A DNA stretch of 64,000 nucleotides from Paulinella micropora (lineage: Eukaryota; Cercozoa; Imbricatea; Euglyphida; Paulinellidae), in the NCBI GenBank assembly GCA_019918135.1, contig WBZZ01005958.1, positions 12,501 to 76,500 on the forward strand, written 5' to 3'. A program made the translations under genes and the position numbers. Below the pieces are notes generated by a model, which searched no databases, had not been told where the DNA came from, and worked only from the letters and a program-made list of their open reading frames with translations. Shown piece after piece: positions 22,964 through 31,285 of this stretch; within the stretch, counting starts at the first letter, position 1, and the number at the start of each line of letters is the position of its first letter.

Positions 22964-23279
22964 TAAATATCAGTGCATACGTTTTATGTTTCAGATGAAA
23001 ATTCAATTGTGTTCATTTAGATTGTATTTCCTTAGTGGATGGCGCTGCTGGGCGGATGGATAGCATTGCTAGGTAGCTGCCGCGGTAGTGCTAGGTAGCT
23101 GCCGGCGTGGCTGAAGACTAAAGCAATAATAGTAAAGTTTTTAAGCATAATATTTCTAGTATATATTAATTTTGATATTAAAAATGTGTTTTGAGTTCAA
23201 AACAAACAGTTTTAATAATATGTGCAAAAACTCTTATTCTCTACGACCGGACCAGGACCGGCCCTTATATATGTAATTG
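22964..23279. other. 3' flank of the SAP/zinc-finger gene
   Basis: AT-rich, non-coding. It contains a short imperfect duplication (GGCTGCTAGGTAGCTGCCG-like units near 23060-23105). Nothing else recognised. Confidence 0.4.
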
Positions 23280-23806
23280 GATCATCGACTCTGGGGCTAG
23301 CCACCCTGGCAATATGAGCTCCCAACTCTTCCTGGTTCACACAAACCATGATTTATTCCGATGAGGGTGCAGAAAATAGGCTGAAAAAACAAGGAATTTT
23401 CACATTCAGGACACTCCCCTAACGCAAATATTTGCGTGAATTCCAAAGAAATTACATCAGCATCAACATCGAGTCTGGGGCTAGACACCCTGCAAATATG
23501 AGCTCCCAACTCTTCCTGGTTCACACAAACCATGATTTATTCCGATTGGGGTGTGAAAAAAAAACAAGGAATTTTGGCATTCAGGACACTCCCCTAACGC
23601 AAATATTTGTGTGAATTTCAAAAAAAATCATATCAGCATCAAGATCGAGTCCGGGGCTAACCACCCTGCAAATATGAGCTCCCAACTCCTCCTCGTTCCC
23701 ACAAACCATCATTTATTCCGACAGGGGTGCAAAAATGAGGGGGTACACAATTTTCATTTTCCCCCTCCCCCCAAACCCCCCACCCACTTCACCAACAACT
23801 TTCAAG
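23280..23806. repeat. Tandem repeat, about 180-bp units, next to the viral block
   Basis: Three units, each with a GGGGCTAG(C/A)CACCCTG...ATATGAGCTCCCAAC...CATGATTTATTCCGA-type core, start near 23285, 23470 and 23645. The same core occurs at about 11665-11740 and, through the tandem duplication, at 36673-36760. The left junction of the 13-kb duplication (23601) falls inside this array. Confidence 0.8.
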
Positions 23807-23807
23807 G

Positions 23808-23846
<39 letters not shown>

Positions 23847-24019
23847 GTGTATCTCCTGCCAATTGCTGAGCCAAAAGGCCATGTGCATCCAGTCCTCCAT
23901 TCCATAAGGAAAGTCTCCACACCAATCGGTGGAATAAAGGAAGTGACGGCATAGAACATTACTCTAGGAGCTTTATACCAATCAGCCCATGGAAAGGACC
24001 GATGGCCTATGTACTCCCT
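23847..24019 (-). repeat. Interspersed repeat B, copy 4
   Basis: Same 175-bp family as 2570-2745, between TAA arrays 23807-23846 and 24020-24122. Duplicated at 36873-37045. Confidence 0.85.
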
Positions 24020-24033
24020 TATAATAATAATAA

Positions 24034-24122
<89 letters not shown>

Positions 24123-24350
24123 GTGCTTCTCTGTCAATGGCTGATGCATTTCTGCACATGCGCCTCCATCGTCTCACCCGTGAGGGGAGTACGAAGAATT
24201 GACGATAAGCTCTAATGACACCCCCGCAAGGGCAGTTCCAACACTTCCAGACGGGCCGGTATGTTCAATGAAAATACTGGTCCAGACGGATCGGTATGTT
24301 CAATGAAAATACTGGTGGCACCGACGGGAATCGAACTGGCGACAGGGCCC
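24123..24350 (-). mobile_element. tRNA-derived SINE, head-truncated copy F
   Basis: Same truncation point as the copies at 11964 and 12858. TAA arrays on both sides (24020-24122, 24351-24420). Duplicated at 37134-37361. Confidence 0.85.
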
Positions 24351-24420
<70 letters not shown>

Positions 24421-24482
24421 TACTTCCTCTAAGGCATACTGATGCAGCTGATGGCACGATCCGTTTCTGGACATGAGCCTCC
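24421..24482 (-). mobile_element. 5'-truncated LINE tail abutting viral DNA
   Basis: TACTTCCTCTAAGGCATACT ... GGACATGAGCCTCC, a variant of the LINE 3' end at 2793 and very close to 10165-10222. On its 3' side is a TAA array. On its 5' (right) side the GC-rich viral sequence begins at once, so this is the visible host/virus boundary. The same piece recurs at 37625-37686. Confidence 0.65.
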
Positions 24483-24691
24483 GGTCTCCGGCCACGGCGC
24501 ACGCCGGCGGCGGCCCCCCCCCTCCCCCCTCCTGCGCGCCTACGGGAGGGTGCCAGCGACCCCGGGGGGGGGGGGGGGTGGAGAGCGCAGCCACGACGCA
24601 CGCCGGCCGCAGTCCCCCTCCCCAGAGGCGCCGCTGGGGCACGGCACGGGGGCTGCTCATTTTCCGACCCCGCAGTACTAGCACGGGGGAG

Positions 24692-25153
24692 ATGGCGGAC
24701 CCCGAGCCCGAGCGACACCCCGAGCCCGAGCGGCGCCCCGAGCCCGCCGGCTACTGGTCCGAAGGAGCGGCGTCGCCCGAGGGGGCATGGTCCAACGGGC
24801 CCAGCCACAAGAAAAGAAAACTCACTTCGTCTGACACGCCGTTGGAGGACGACGCCGGCGCGGCCGCCGTGGCCGCCGGCACGTTGCCAGAAGAAGGAGC
24901 GTCGCCCGAGGAGGGGGCGTGGCCCAACGGGGCCGGCCACCAGCCACCGTGGCTCGCTTCGTCCGACACACCGGCGGGGGACGACACCGGCGCGGGCGTG
25001 CGGCGGGCGGCCCGTCCGGGGCCGTGGGGGGGCCCCGCCTCCTGGCCCGGACCGACGCCAACTACACCCTCTTTCCCATCCGGTACCCCGCGGCGTACAA
25101 GATGTACAAGCAGCACCTCGCGAGCTTCTGGACGGCGGAGGAGGTGGACCTGA
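24692..25153 (+). CDS. Pro/Glu-rich low-complexity ORF upstream of the RNR gene (viral)
   Basis: Open frame starting MADPEPERHPEPERR, with two imperfect repeats of an ASSDTP/TSSDTP...DD motif and a KKRK basic patch. It overlaps the RNR small subunit frame. The composition looks like a disordered regulatory tail. Whether it is a separate protein or belongs with RNR is open. The part after about 25030 looks like a shadow of RNR coding. Copy 2 is at 37896-38357. Confidence 0.4.
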   Translation: MADPEPERHPEPERRPEPAGYWSEGAASPEGAWSNGPSHKKRKLTSSDTPLEDDAGAAAVAAGTLPEEGASPEEGAWPNGAGHQPPWLASSDTPAGDDTGAGVRRAARPGPWGGPASWPGPTPTTPSFPSGTPRRTRCTSSTSRASGRRRRWT

Positions 25154-26016
25154 GCGAGGACGCACTGCACTACCAGGAGAGGCTGACGCCTAATGAGCGC
25201 GGGTACGTGGACATGATCCTGGCCTTCTTTGCCGCCAGCGACGGCATCGTGATGGAGAACCTGGGCTTGCGCTTCCAGCAAGAGATCCAGGTGCCGGAGA
25301 TCAGGTGCTTCTACAGCGTCCAGCTGTGCATGGAGGCGATCCACTCCGAGATGTACAGCCTGCTGATCGAGATCCTGGTGACCGGCGCGGCGCGCAAGCA
25401 GGAGCTGTTCCGCGCCATCGACACGCTGCCGGCGGTGCGCGCCAAGGCCGACTGGGCGCTGGAGTCGATGCGCAGCGACGCCCCCTTCGCGCAACGCCTG
25501 GTCGCCTTTGCGTTCGTCGAGGGGGTCTTCTTCTCCGCTTCCTTCTGCGGCGTGTTCTACTTCAAGAAACGCAACCTGCTGCCCGGGCTGGCGGCGTCCA
25601 ACCTGTGGATCAGCCGGGACGAGGGGCTGCACTGTGACTTTGCGTGCCTGCTGTACACCCAGTACCTGGAACCCGAGTTCCGGCTACCGGCGGCCACCGT
25701 CCACGCCATGGCCCGGAGCGCCCTGGCCGTCGAGACCGAGTTTGTGCGCGCCAGCCTGCCCAGCGAGATCATTGGGCTCAACGCCGAGCTGCTGCTCGAG
25801 TACGTGAAGATGATCACGGACCGGCTGCTCGTGGCCCTGGGCTACGCCAAGCTCTGGCACGCCGAGAACCCCTTCCCCTGGATGGACATGATCTCGCTGC
25901 GGACGTCGGCCAACTTTTTCGAGCGCCGCGAGGCCTCGTACGCGGGCCGGAGCGGGGTCGTGGCCGCGCTGCAAGGGGTCGACCACCACCGCTTCGACAC
26001 CAACGTGGACTTTTGA
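24919..26016 (+). CDS. Ribonucleotide reductase small subunit, copy 1 (viral)
   Basis: Class Ia R2 protein. It holds the diiron-tyrosyl radical that the large subunit uses to reduce ribonucleotides, supplying dNTPs for viral replication. With the first Met of the frame taken as residue 1, the core runs from about residue 48. The iron ligands D108, E139, H142, E201, E235 and H238, the radical Y146 (IHSEMYSLL) and W71 (FWTAEEVDLS) all align with mouse R2 spacing. The C-terminus TNVDF is the usual tail that docks on R1. The sequence is eukaryote-like, as in nucleocytoplasmic DNA viruses. The first 45 residues are basic and probably not all translated; the start is uncertain. The large subunit is not in the window. 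The core looks whole. Confidence 0.93.
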   Translation: MAQRGRPPATVARFVRHTGGGRHRRGRAAGGPSGAVGGPRLLARTDANYTLFPIRYPAAYKMYKQHLASFWTAEEVDLSEDALHYQERLTPNERGYVDMILAFFAASDGIVMENLGLRFQQEIQVPEIRCFYSVQLCMEAIHSEMYSLLIEILVTGAARKQELFRAIDTLPAVRAKADWALESMRSDAPFAQRLVAFAFVEGVFFSASFCGVFYFKKRNLLPGLAASNLWISRDEGLHCDFACLLYTQYLEPEFRLPAATVHAMARSALAVETEFVRASLPSEIIGLNAELLLEYVKMITDRLLVALGYAKLWHAENPFPWMDMISLRTSANFFERREASYAGRSGVVAALQGVDHHRFDTNVDF

Positions 26017-26145
26017 ACCCCCCTCGGCCGCGCACCGTGCACTGCCCGGCCAGCGAGCGAGCAGGGAGAGCAGGAAAGAGTGGGCCGGCCGGCGAGAGGA
26101 GGCAGGGTTAGGGGGTGTGAGCGGTGTGCCGACCGTGGACAAACT

Positions 26146-26151
26146 TTTATT
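26146..26151 (-). terminator. Poly(A) signal AATAAA (minus) for the LRR gene
   Basis: TTTATT on plus reads AATAAA on minus, about 35 nt past the stop of the minus-strand LRR gene and 130 nt past the convergent RNR stop. The same element is in copy 2 near 39351. Confidence 0.6.
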
Positions 26152-26184
26152 AAACAGCGAAAGGGGCTTCCCTCCTGAGACACA

Positions 26185-28995
26185 CTAGGTCTGCTCCGTC
26201 TTTTGTCGCTTCGGCCCTTTCGGCCGGCCACGGCCCTCACTCGGCCGAGGCAGGGCCCGGACACCCGAGGAGGAGCTCCCACCCTGGGATAAGCTAGGGG
26301 CGCCCTGCCGCCCGCTGAGACGTTCGCTCAGGTCTAGCAGGGCCAAGCGACTGGATGATTTCCACTCGGTGGATAACTTTAGCTCCTCGCAGGGCCCTAC
26401 CACGACGTTCACACTGTCGACCGGCACCGGGGCCAGAATATCAAGGTCTCGTAGCATCGGGCAGTTTGTTACGTGCAGCGTGAGGAAGGAGCACCCCCGT
26501 CCGAGCTCGCGCAGCGCGAGGCGTGTGAGCGACCCGCAGTCCTCGACAGTCAGCAGCAACTCCTGGACACGCGGCAGGGCTGGTATCGCTAGTTCCCGGA
26601 GCTGGGGGCAGCAGACCAGCGTCAGCTTGAGCCTTAGGCAGTGCGGAAGCTTCTCGGGCAGGCCCAAGCGCTGCAGGGATGTACAGTCCGTGACATAGAG
26701 GCATAGCTCCCTGAGAGCCCCCGCCAGTCCTGCCGCCTGACCGTCAGCCTCCGGCCGCTGGTAGTCGTCTGAGGGTACCACAAACTCCTGCAGGGCATGG
26801 CACCGTTCGAAGGTGATCACGAGTGAGCCGCCCGCCCGTTGCAGCGACTGCGCCAGACCCTCTCCCTGTGCCGGTCCGCCCGTGGGCAGGCCGAGGCTCC
26901 GTAGCGCAGGGAGGCCGCAGGTTGAGAGGAGGTCGCAGCCGGCAAAGGTCAGCTCGACGTTGCGGCCGACCGAGGCCAGGGCTGCCAGCCCGCATTCGAC
27001 CAGTTCTGGGCACTGCAAGAAAGTGAGCTTAAGGTCTCCCTTGACCTCTTCTAGCTTGGGTAACAAGCAGCTAGCTAGGCCGGAGCAAGCGGAGAAGCTC
27101 AGCGAGAGGGACAGCGGATCTTGGAGGCCCTTGGTGCCCACCGACTGCAGCTCGGGCAGCGCGAATCGTCGTAGCTTCTTCCCGCAAGTAACAAAGCGTG
27201 CTTCTAGTTGGCGACCCGTAGCTGTTAGCCAGGGCAGGCCGGATTCGGTTAGCTCTGGACACTTGTCAAAGCTGAGAGAGAGTGCTTCTGCACTGAGGAG
27301 GGCCGGTAGCTCGAAATACTCCAGAGCCGCGCAGCCGACGAAGGAGGCGCTGAGCCCCGCCGCCCCCGGGGCCCGGGGGGCTGTCTGCCTGCGCGGGGCC
27401 CGGGGGGCCGTCCGCCTGCGCGGGGCCCCGGGGGCCGTCCGCCCGCGCGGGGCCCGCGGGGGCGGAGTTTCATCCGTGGCGACGGCCTGCTCGCGCCAGT
27501 CCGGGAACGCGCCGCCCGCGTCCGCCCCCACCGCCGCCTGCGCGCTAGGGACCCCGGCCTTCGCTAGCAGGGGCAGGCGGCACCCGCGCAGCGCCCCGCA
27601 CTGCTCAAACTGCAGTCTGAGCTCCCCTGCTACCTCTGCTAGCAGAGGCAAATCCAGCTGCGTCAGCGCCGCCAGGCCGCCCGCTTCCCGCTCTTCACCC
27701 GCTTGTAGACTGAGGTTCCCGGCCTGGCTGAGCTGAGGGAAAGTGATCTGCTGGAGGGCGGGACAGTTTTGCAGCACTAGCGAGACGCGGCCAGCGGCCG
27801 ATTTGAGTTCTGGCCAGCACAGAAAAGGCAGGTAGGGGCAGTCGGACACTGTCAGGGCTAGCTCGCTGCGCCCCGGCAACAGGGAGAGGCCGTCGGAGGC
27901 GGAGTGGGCTATGTCCACCCGCACCGGTTGCTCCGTGCCCGCGTCCTGCGACGTGTTGACGGTCTTGAGTTTTCGACAGTCCTCCACCGAGAGACGAAGC
28001 CCCTCGGCGTTGGCCCTCGCCCGTGCAAACACCAGCTCGCGCAGCTCGTCGCACTTCCTGAGCTCTAGGGCGGGGCCCTCACCCTCACCCTCGTCCCAGC
28101 CCTGTCCCTCCCTTTCGCACAGCTCCATCTCGGTGAACGACAGCCTCCGTACGCTCGAGAGCAAGGGGTGCACGGGCGTCGCGCTCGCCGGCAGGAACTC
28201 GTCGTCGGAGCGCGGGGGTCGGAGAGATAGCTTACCCTCGAGCACTAGGCCCTGGCACACCAGGTGGTGTACACGGACCGAGTCAGAGTAACAAATGAGA
28301 AAACAGGACCCGAGAAGCCGGACCAGCCCCCGCGGTTGGCCGGGGCCCAGGCAGAGGACGAGCTGGTGCAGGCCGTCGCGGTCGCCGAGCACCAGCCTGA
28401 CGGCCCGCCCGAGCGCACCCCAGTAGTGCGCCAGCTCTTGCTCGTCGGGCGCGGACGGGGGCGCGCCTACCTTGGCGTCCGCGGGTGGCGGCAGGAGCAA
28501 GGGGCGGAACACGAGCGAGCGGGTGTCCTTCAGGTCGGTGGCGGCCCGCGCCCACCTTTTGTCCTCGGTGAGCAGTGGTGGCCTATAGCCTGTGCCCAGC
28601 CATTTGGCCATTTCCTGGACCAGCCGGGCCCGGTTGTCTAGGAAGTCCTGCAGGGCGGCTGCTAGCACCCGCGGGCTCCCTTCCGGTCCATCCCGCAGGC
28701 ATCGCCAGTGCAGGTAGCTGAGCAGCAGGTCTTTTGCCTTGCTCAGGGGCAAATCCTGCTGGAGGGCCCTTCGGACGGCCACGGCGGTTTTGACGAAGTC
28801 GGTGCGGCTCAGGAATTGTGACACCAGCGGTACCGGACCGCTCTCGCTTTGGAGCACCTCCTCCACGTTGTCCTGGTGCCTGCGCGCCTGCTCCGCGTCC
28901 CCATTACCAGGCCTAGGGAGCCTGGGTTGGTTGCAAATGCTGCAGGAACGGCAGCCGGGCGCGCTTTTCCTCTCCTGCCCGACGCCGCCGGACAT
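26185..28995 (-). CDS. Large leucine-rich-repeat protein, copy 1 (viral)
   Basis: 936 codons, ending KGPKRQKTEQT with a short basic tail. From about residue 240 onward it is built of imperfect 23-30-residue repeats with the pattern C..L..(C/F).LP.L..VG..L.L.F..C, for example CPELVECGLAALASVGRNVE. This is a Cys-rich leucine-rich-repeat solenoid similar in style to BspA-like or cysteine-containing LRRs. The N-terminal part (RKSAPGCRSCSICNQPR, then a helical domain of about 200 residues) is not recognised. A Pro/Arg/Ala-rich insert of near-repeated units sits mid-protein. A protein-protein interaction role is likely (host-factor binding or ubiquitin-ligase adaptor by analogy). This copy looks whole. 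Confidence 0.7.
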   Translation of the reverse strand: MSGGVGQERKSAPGCRSCSICNQPRLPRPGNGDAEQARRHQDNVEEVLQSESGPVPLVSQFLSRTDFVKTAVAVRRALQQDLPLSKAKDLLLSYLHWRCLRDGPEGSPRVLAAALQDFLDNRARLVQEMAKWLGTGYRPPLLTEDKRWARAATDLKDTRSLVFRPLLLPPPADAKVGAPPSAPDEQELAHYWGALGRAVRLVLGDRDGLHQLVLCLGPGQPRGLVRLLGSCFLICYSDSVRVHHLVCQGLVLEGKLSLRPPRSDDEFLPASATPVHPLLSSVRRLSFTEMELCEREGQGWDEGEGEGPALELRKCDELRELVFARARANAEGLRLSVEDCRKLKTVNTSQDAGTEQPVRVDIAHSASDGLSLLPGRSELALTVSDCPYLPFLCWPELKSAAGRVSLVLQNCPALQQITFPQLSQAGNLSLQAGEEREAGGLAALTQLDLPLLAEVAGELRLQFEQCGALRGCRLPLLAKAGVPSAQAAVGADAGGAFPDWREQAVATDETPPPRAPRGRTAPGAPRRRTAPRAPRRQTAPRAPGAAGLSASFVGCAALEYFELPALLSAEALSLSFDKCPELTESGLPWLTATGRQLEARFVTCGKKLRRFALPELQSVGTKGLQDPLSLSLSFSACSGLASCLLPKLEEVKGDLKLTFLQCPELVECGLAALASVGRNVELTFAGCDLLSTCGLPALRSLGLPTGGPAQGEGLAQSLQRAGGSLVITFERCHALQEFVVPSDDYQRPEADGQAAGLAGALRELCLYVTDCTSLQRLGLPEKLPHCLRLKLTLVCCPQLRELAIPALPRVQELLLTVEDCGSLTRLALRELGRGCSFLTLHVTNCPMLRDLDILAPVPVDSVNVVVGPCEELKLSTEWKSSSRLALLDLSERLSGRQGAPSLSQGGSSSSGVRALPRPSEGRGRPKGPKRQKTEQT

Positions 28996-29342
28996 CCCCC
29001 TGCGGGTTTTAGCCTAGTGTACGCACGCGCGGGCTAGCCCCGCCTGCCCGGCGCGCGGGAGGGGGTACGAAACAAGGGGCGAGGGAGAAGGGGCGGCGGG
29101 CCCGGGGGCGGCGGGCCGGAGGCGGGCCGCGCGGGAGGGGGGCGGGCCGGGGGGTGCGGGCCACGGGCGGGGAGGGGGGCCGCACCCGCCTCCTCCCCCC
29201 CCCCCCCCCCCTGGCGCAGCCCGCCGCCGCCCGGGCGGCCGCCGGGGCAGCTGGCACGGGGACGCGCGCACAACACACGTCCCGCCTAACGTACGTGCAA
29301 CCCCCACGAGAGCCAGAACACCTTTTTCCACTGCGCCTCCTG
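28996..29342. promoter_or_regulatory. GC-rich divergent intergenic region, copy 1
   Basis: About 350 bp between the start of the LRR gene (minus) and the histone gene (plus). It is extremely G/C-rich with a long C run. The two copies differ in that run's length, so frames read through here do not agree between copies, arguing against coding. Presumed shared promoter region; no motif assigned. Confidence 0.35.
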
Positions 29343-30050
29343 ATGCCCCGTGACAAGAACGCCCCCCCGGCCTCCCAGGCGGAGCCGACCGACGAACCCG
29401 CCGAGGCGCCCTCCTCCGCCGGCAGCCCGCCCGAGCCCGCGCCAGGCGGAGAGGAACCGGAGGGGCCCGCCCCCGACGACGAAGCAGAAGAGGACCGGCA
29501 GGGGCCCGCCCCGGACGAAGCAGAAGAGGACCCAGAGAGGCCCGCCCCCCGCGGCCGGGAGGCGCCCGCCGCCACGGCGCAGGAGCCGGCCGCGGCCGAC
29601 GTGGCCAGCGAGGGCAAGAAGGGGGGCCGCAAGAGCAAGGCCACGGCCTACAAGAGCAAGCACGGCATAGCCGTGCGGCACCGCAAGAAGAGCCAGGCCC
29701 CCGGCCCGCTGCGCCCGTCCGAGGTGAAGCATTTTTTGCGCCGCAGCGGCATCCGGCGCTGCCAGACGTCGAGCCTGCGCGCCAACGCGACCAAGCTGTT
29801 GGATGAAGTAGTGCACGACCTCACCCGGCGCTGCGTCGACTCGCAGAACCGCAAGAAGATCGTGCTGGCCGACGTCAACCGCTCGTACAACCTAGTCGAG
29901 GGCCGTTGCCTGGCCGGCCTCGAAGATGCCTTCGCCCGCGGCGCGCCGGCGCACCAGGACAAGGGCGGCCGCCCCCCCCCCCCCCGGAAACGCGCCGCCG
30001 GTTCCACCGGCGCGGACCGCCCCCCGCGCAAGTCGCAGAAGACGGCCTGA
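29343..30050 (+). CDS. H4-like viral histone with acidic N-terminal tail, copy 1
   Basis: 235 residues from MPRDKNAPP; this Met is preferred because upstream frames differ between the two duplicated copies. Residues 1-90 are Pro/Glu/Asp-rich. Residues 91-118 are a basic, histone-tail-like segment (KKGGRKSKATAYKSKHG). Residues about 125-190 align with the histone fold of H4: FLRRSGIRRCQTSSLRANAT matches LARRGGVKRIS..IYEET, then a long middle helix (KLLDEVVHDLTRRCVDSQNR), then KKIVLADVNRSYNL matching KTVTAMDVVYAL. The C-terminus is basic and Pro-rich. Likely compacts viral DNA in the nucleus or virion. Viral histones are known in mirusviruses, marseilleviruses and medusaviruses. An ATTAAA poly(A)-like signal lies near 30106. 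It looks whole. Confidence 0.8.
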   Translation: MPRDKNAPPASQAEPTDEPAEAPSSAGSPPEPAPGGEEPEGPAPDDEAEEDRQGPAPDEAEEDPERPAPRGREAPAATAQEPAAADVASEGKKGGRKSKATAYKSKHGIAVRHRKKSQAPGPLRPSEVKHFLRRSGIRRCQTSSLRANATKLLDEVVHDLTRRCVDSQNRKKIVLADVNRSYNLVEGRCLAGLEDAFARGAPAHQDKGGRPPPPRKRAAGSTGADRPPRKSQKTA

Positions 30051-30133
30051 GGGGGAGCCCACGTTTCTGCCTTTTCCTGTCTCAGTGCCGGCACCCGTAC
30101 TTTAATTAAAACTGCCGAACAACAACTTGGATA

Positions 30134-30358
30134 TCACTTGTATGGTCGGGGTCCCGCTTCCATCTCTTGACTGTCCGTCGTCTCTTGACCGTTCATTAGG
30201 CTAGTTGTGACGGTGGGTGCCTTGGCGGCTGCATCCAGGACTGGGTAGGACACGCGGATCGTCATGGTCAGGAACGGCAGAGTGGCCCACTGAGTTACTA
30301 CCAGCGCGTTCGCCACGATGGAGAAGCCAACCCCCCAGATCCAGCTGAGCAGGCGCAT
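30134..30358 (-). CDS. Small one- to two-TM ORF, copy 1 (viral)
   Basis: 74 codons: MRLLSWIWGVGFSIVANALVV, a hydrophobic segment, then a Thr/Glu-rich hydrophilic tail. Lies just downstream of the 260-residue membrane protein on the same strand, with which it may be functionally linked. Convergent with the histone gene. No family recognised. Confidence 0.4.
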   Translation of the reverse strand: MRLLSWIWGVGFSIVANALVVTQWATLPFLTMTIRVSYPVLDAAAKAPTVTTSLMNGQETTDSQEMEAGPRPYK

Positions 30359-30400
30359 GGTCTCGCACGCCGCCGCCGTATCGACCGCTTGCAGGACGCA

Positions 30401-31183
30401 CTAGCTGCAGATGGCCGTGCCGTTGCCATCCCGGAGGCTCACGTTCCACTTCTGCTCCTCGTCTACCCCGAGTAGCTTGGGACTCTCGTACTGGACGCGG
30501 ATGATGAAGGCAATGGCGATGATCTGCAGCAAGGTAGCGAATAAGAAGGAGGTCGACATGAACCACAGCCTCGCACTCCGATCGCGTGTGGCTGCTAGTA
30601 CCGACACCTTGGTCTGCACTCGCGCGACGGCCGCCCGCATAGATTTCCAGTTACCTGTGCTGGGGGAGGCTTCCGGCTTTTGGTACTGCTCCGCTGCACC
30701 CTGGGCAACCCCGCGTTCGGACGAGAGTGACAAGAGAGAGGCAAGCACTAGCACTGCCAGCAAGGACATCACCACCCCGTTCATCGCCGAGACGGTTTGG
30801 TAGACTTTGGTCGTCTGGCCGCCGCTCTCGTCAAACATGTGCACAATGTCCACCACGAGCGTGGCTACGGATAAGGGGCCGAGCAGCACGAGGGCGATGA
30901 AGGGCGACCACCACCGCAGCGTGGTACCTAGTGCACCAGAACCCAGGCAGTCAGTACAGAGCTGAGCCTGGGAGTCAGGCACAGAGGCTCGGGTGGAGCT
31001 GCGCCGCGGCACTGGGGGAACGACGGTCCGGTTTTCTTGCGGCATCGGGTACACGCGGGCCTGGTTCTGTGGCGCCGCCGCGTACTTATACAGTGGTCTG
31101 CTGTCAGACGGCATGGACGAAGAGAGTGGAGACAAGCCAGCAGAATTCCTTGGTTTACTTTGCACTGTCAGGTACCGGGGCAA
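30401..31183 (-). CDS. Three-TM membrane protein, copy 1 (viral)
   Basis: 260 residues. The N-terminal 85 are Pro/Ser-rich and hydrophilic. Hydrophobic segments lie at about 90-115 (SPFIALVLLGPLSVATLVV), 130-155 (VVMSLLAVLVLASLLSL) and 205-230 (STSFLFATLLQIIAIAFII). Two N-glycosylation sequons (NVS, NGT) lie near the C-terminus. Probably an envelope or host-membrane protein; tetraspan-like if the following small ORF belongs with it. About one break is possible at locus level. The same state is seen in both copies. Confidence 0.55.
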   Translation of the reverse strand: MPRYLTVQSKPRNSAGLSPLSSSMPSDSRPLYKYAAAPQNQARVYPMPQENRTVVPPVPRRSSTRASVPDSQAQLCTDCLGSGALGTTLRWWSPFIALVLLGPLSVATLVVDIVHMFDESGGQTTKVYQTVSAMNGVVMSLLAVLVLASLLSLSSERGVAQGAAEQYQKPEASPSTGNWKSMRAAVARVQTKVSVLAATRDRSARLWFMSTSFLFATLLQIIAIAFIIRVQYESPKLLGVDEEQKWNVSLRDGNGTAICS

Positions 31184-31285
31184 ACCAGGGGGGTGGACAT
31201 CGCCAGCAGGGAGGAGGTGGAAGGAAGGGGGAGAGGAGGGGAGAGAGCGGGGGGAGAGAGCTCGTGCCCCCCCCCCCCCGGGGGG

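Noticed and set aside
24751-25632. 293-codon minus-strand frame opposite RNR
   Set aside because: Shadow of the highly conserved RNR small subunit coding sequence.
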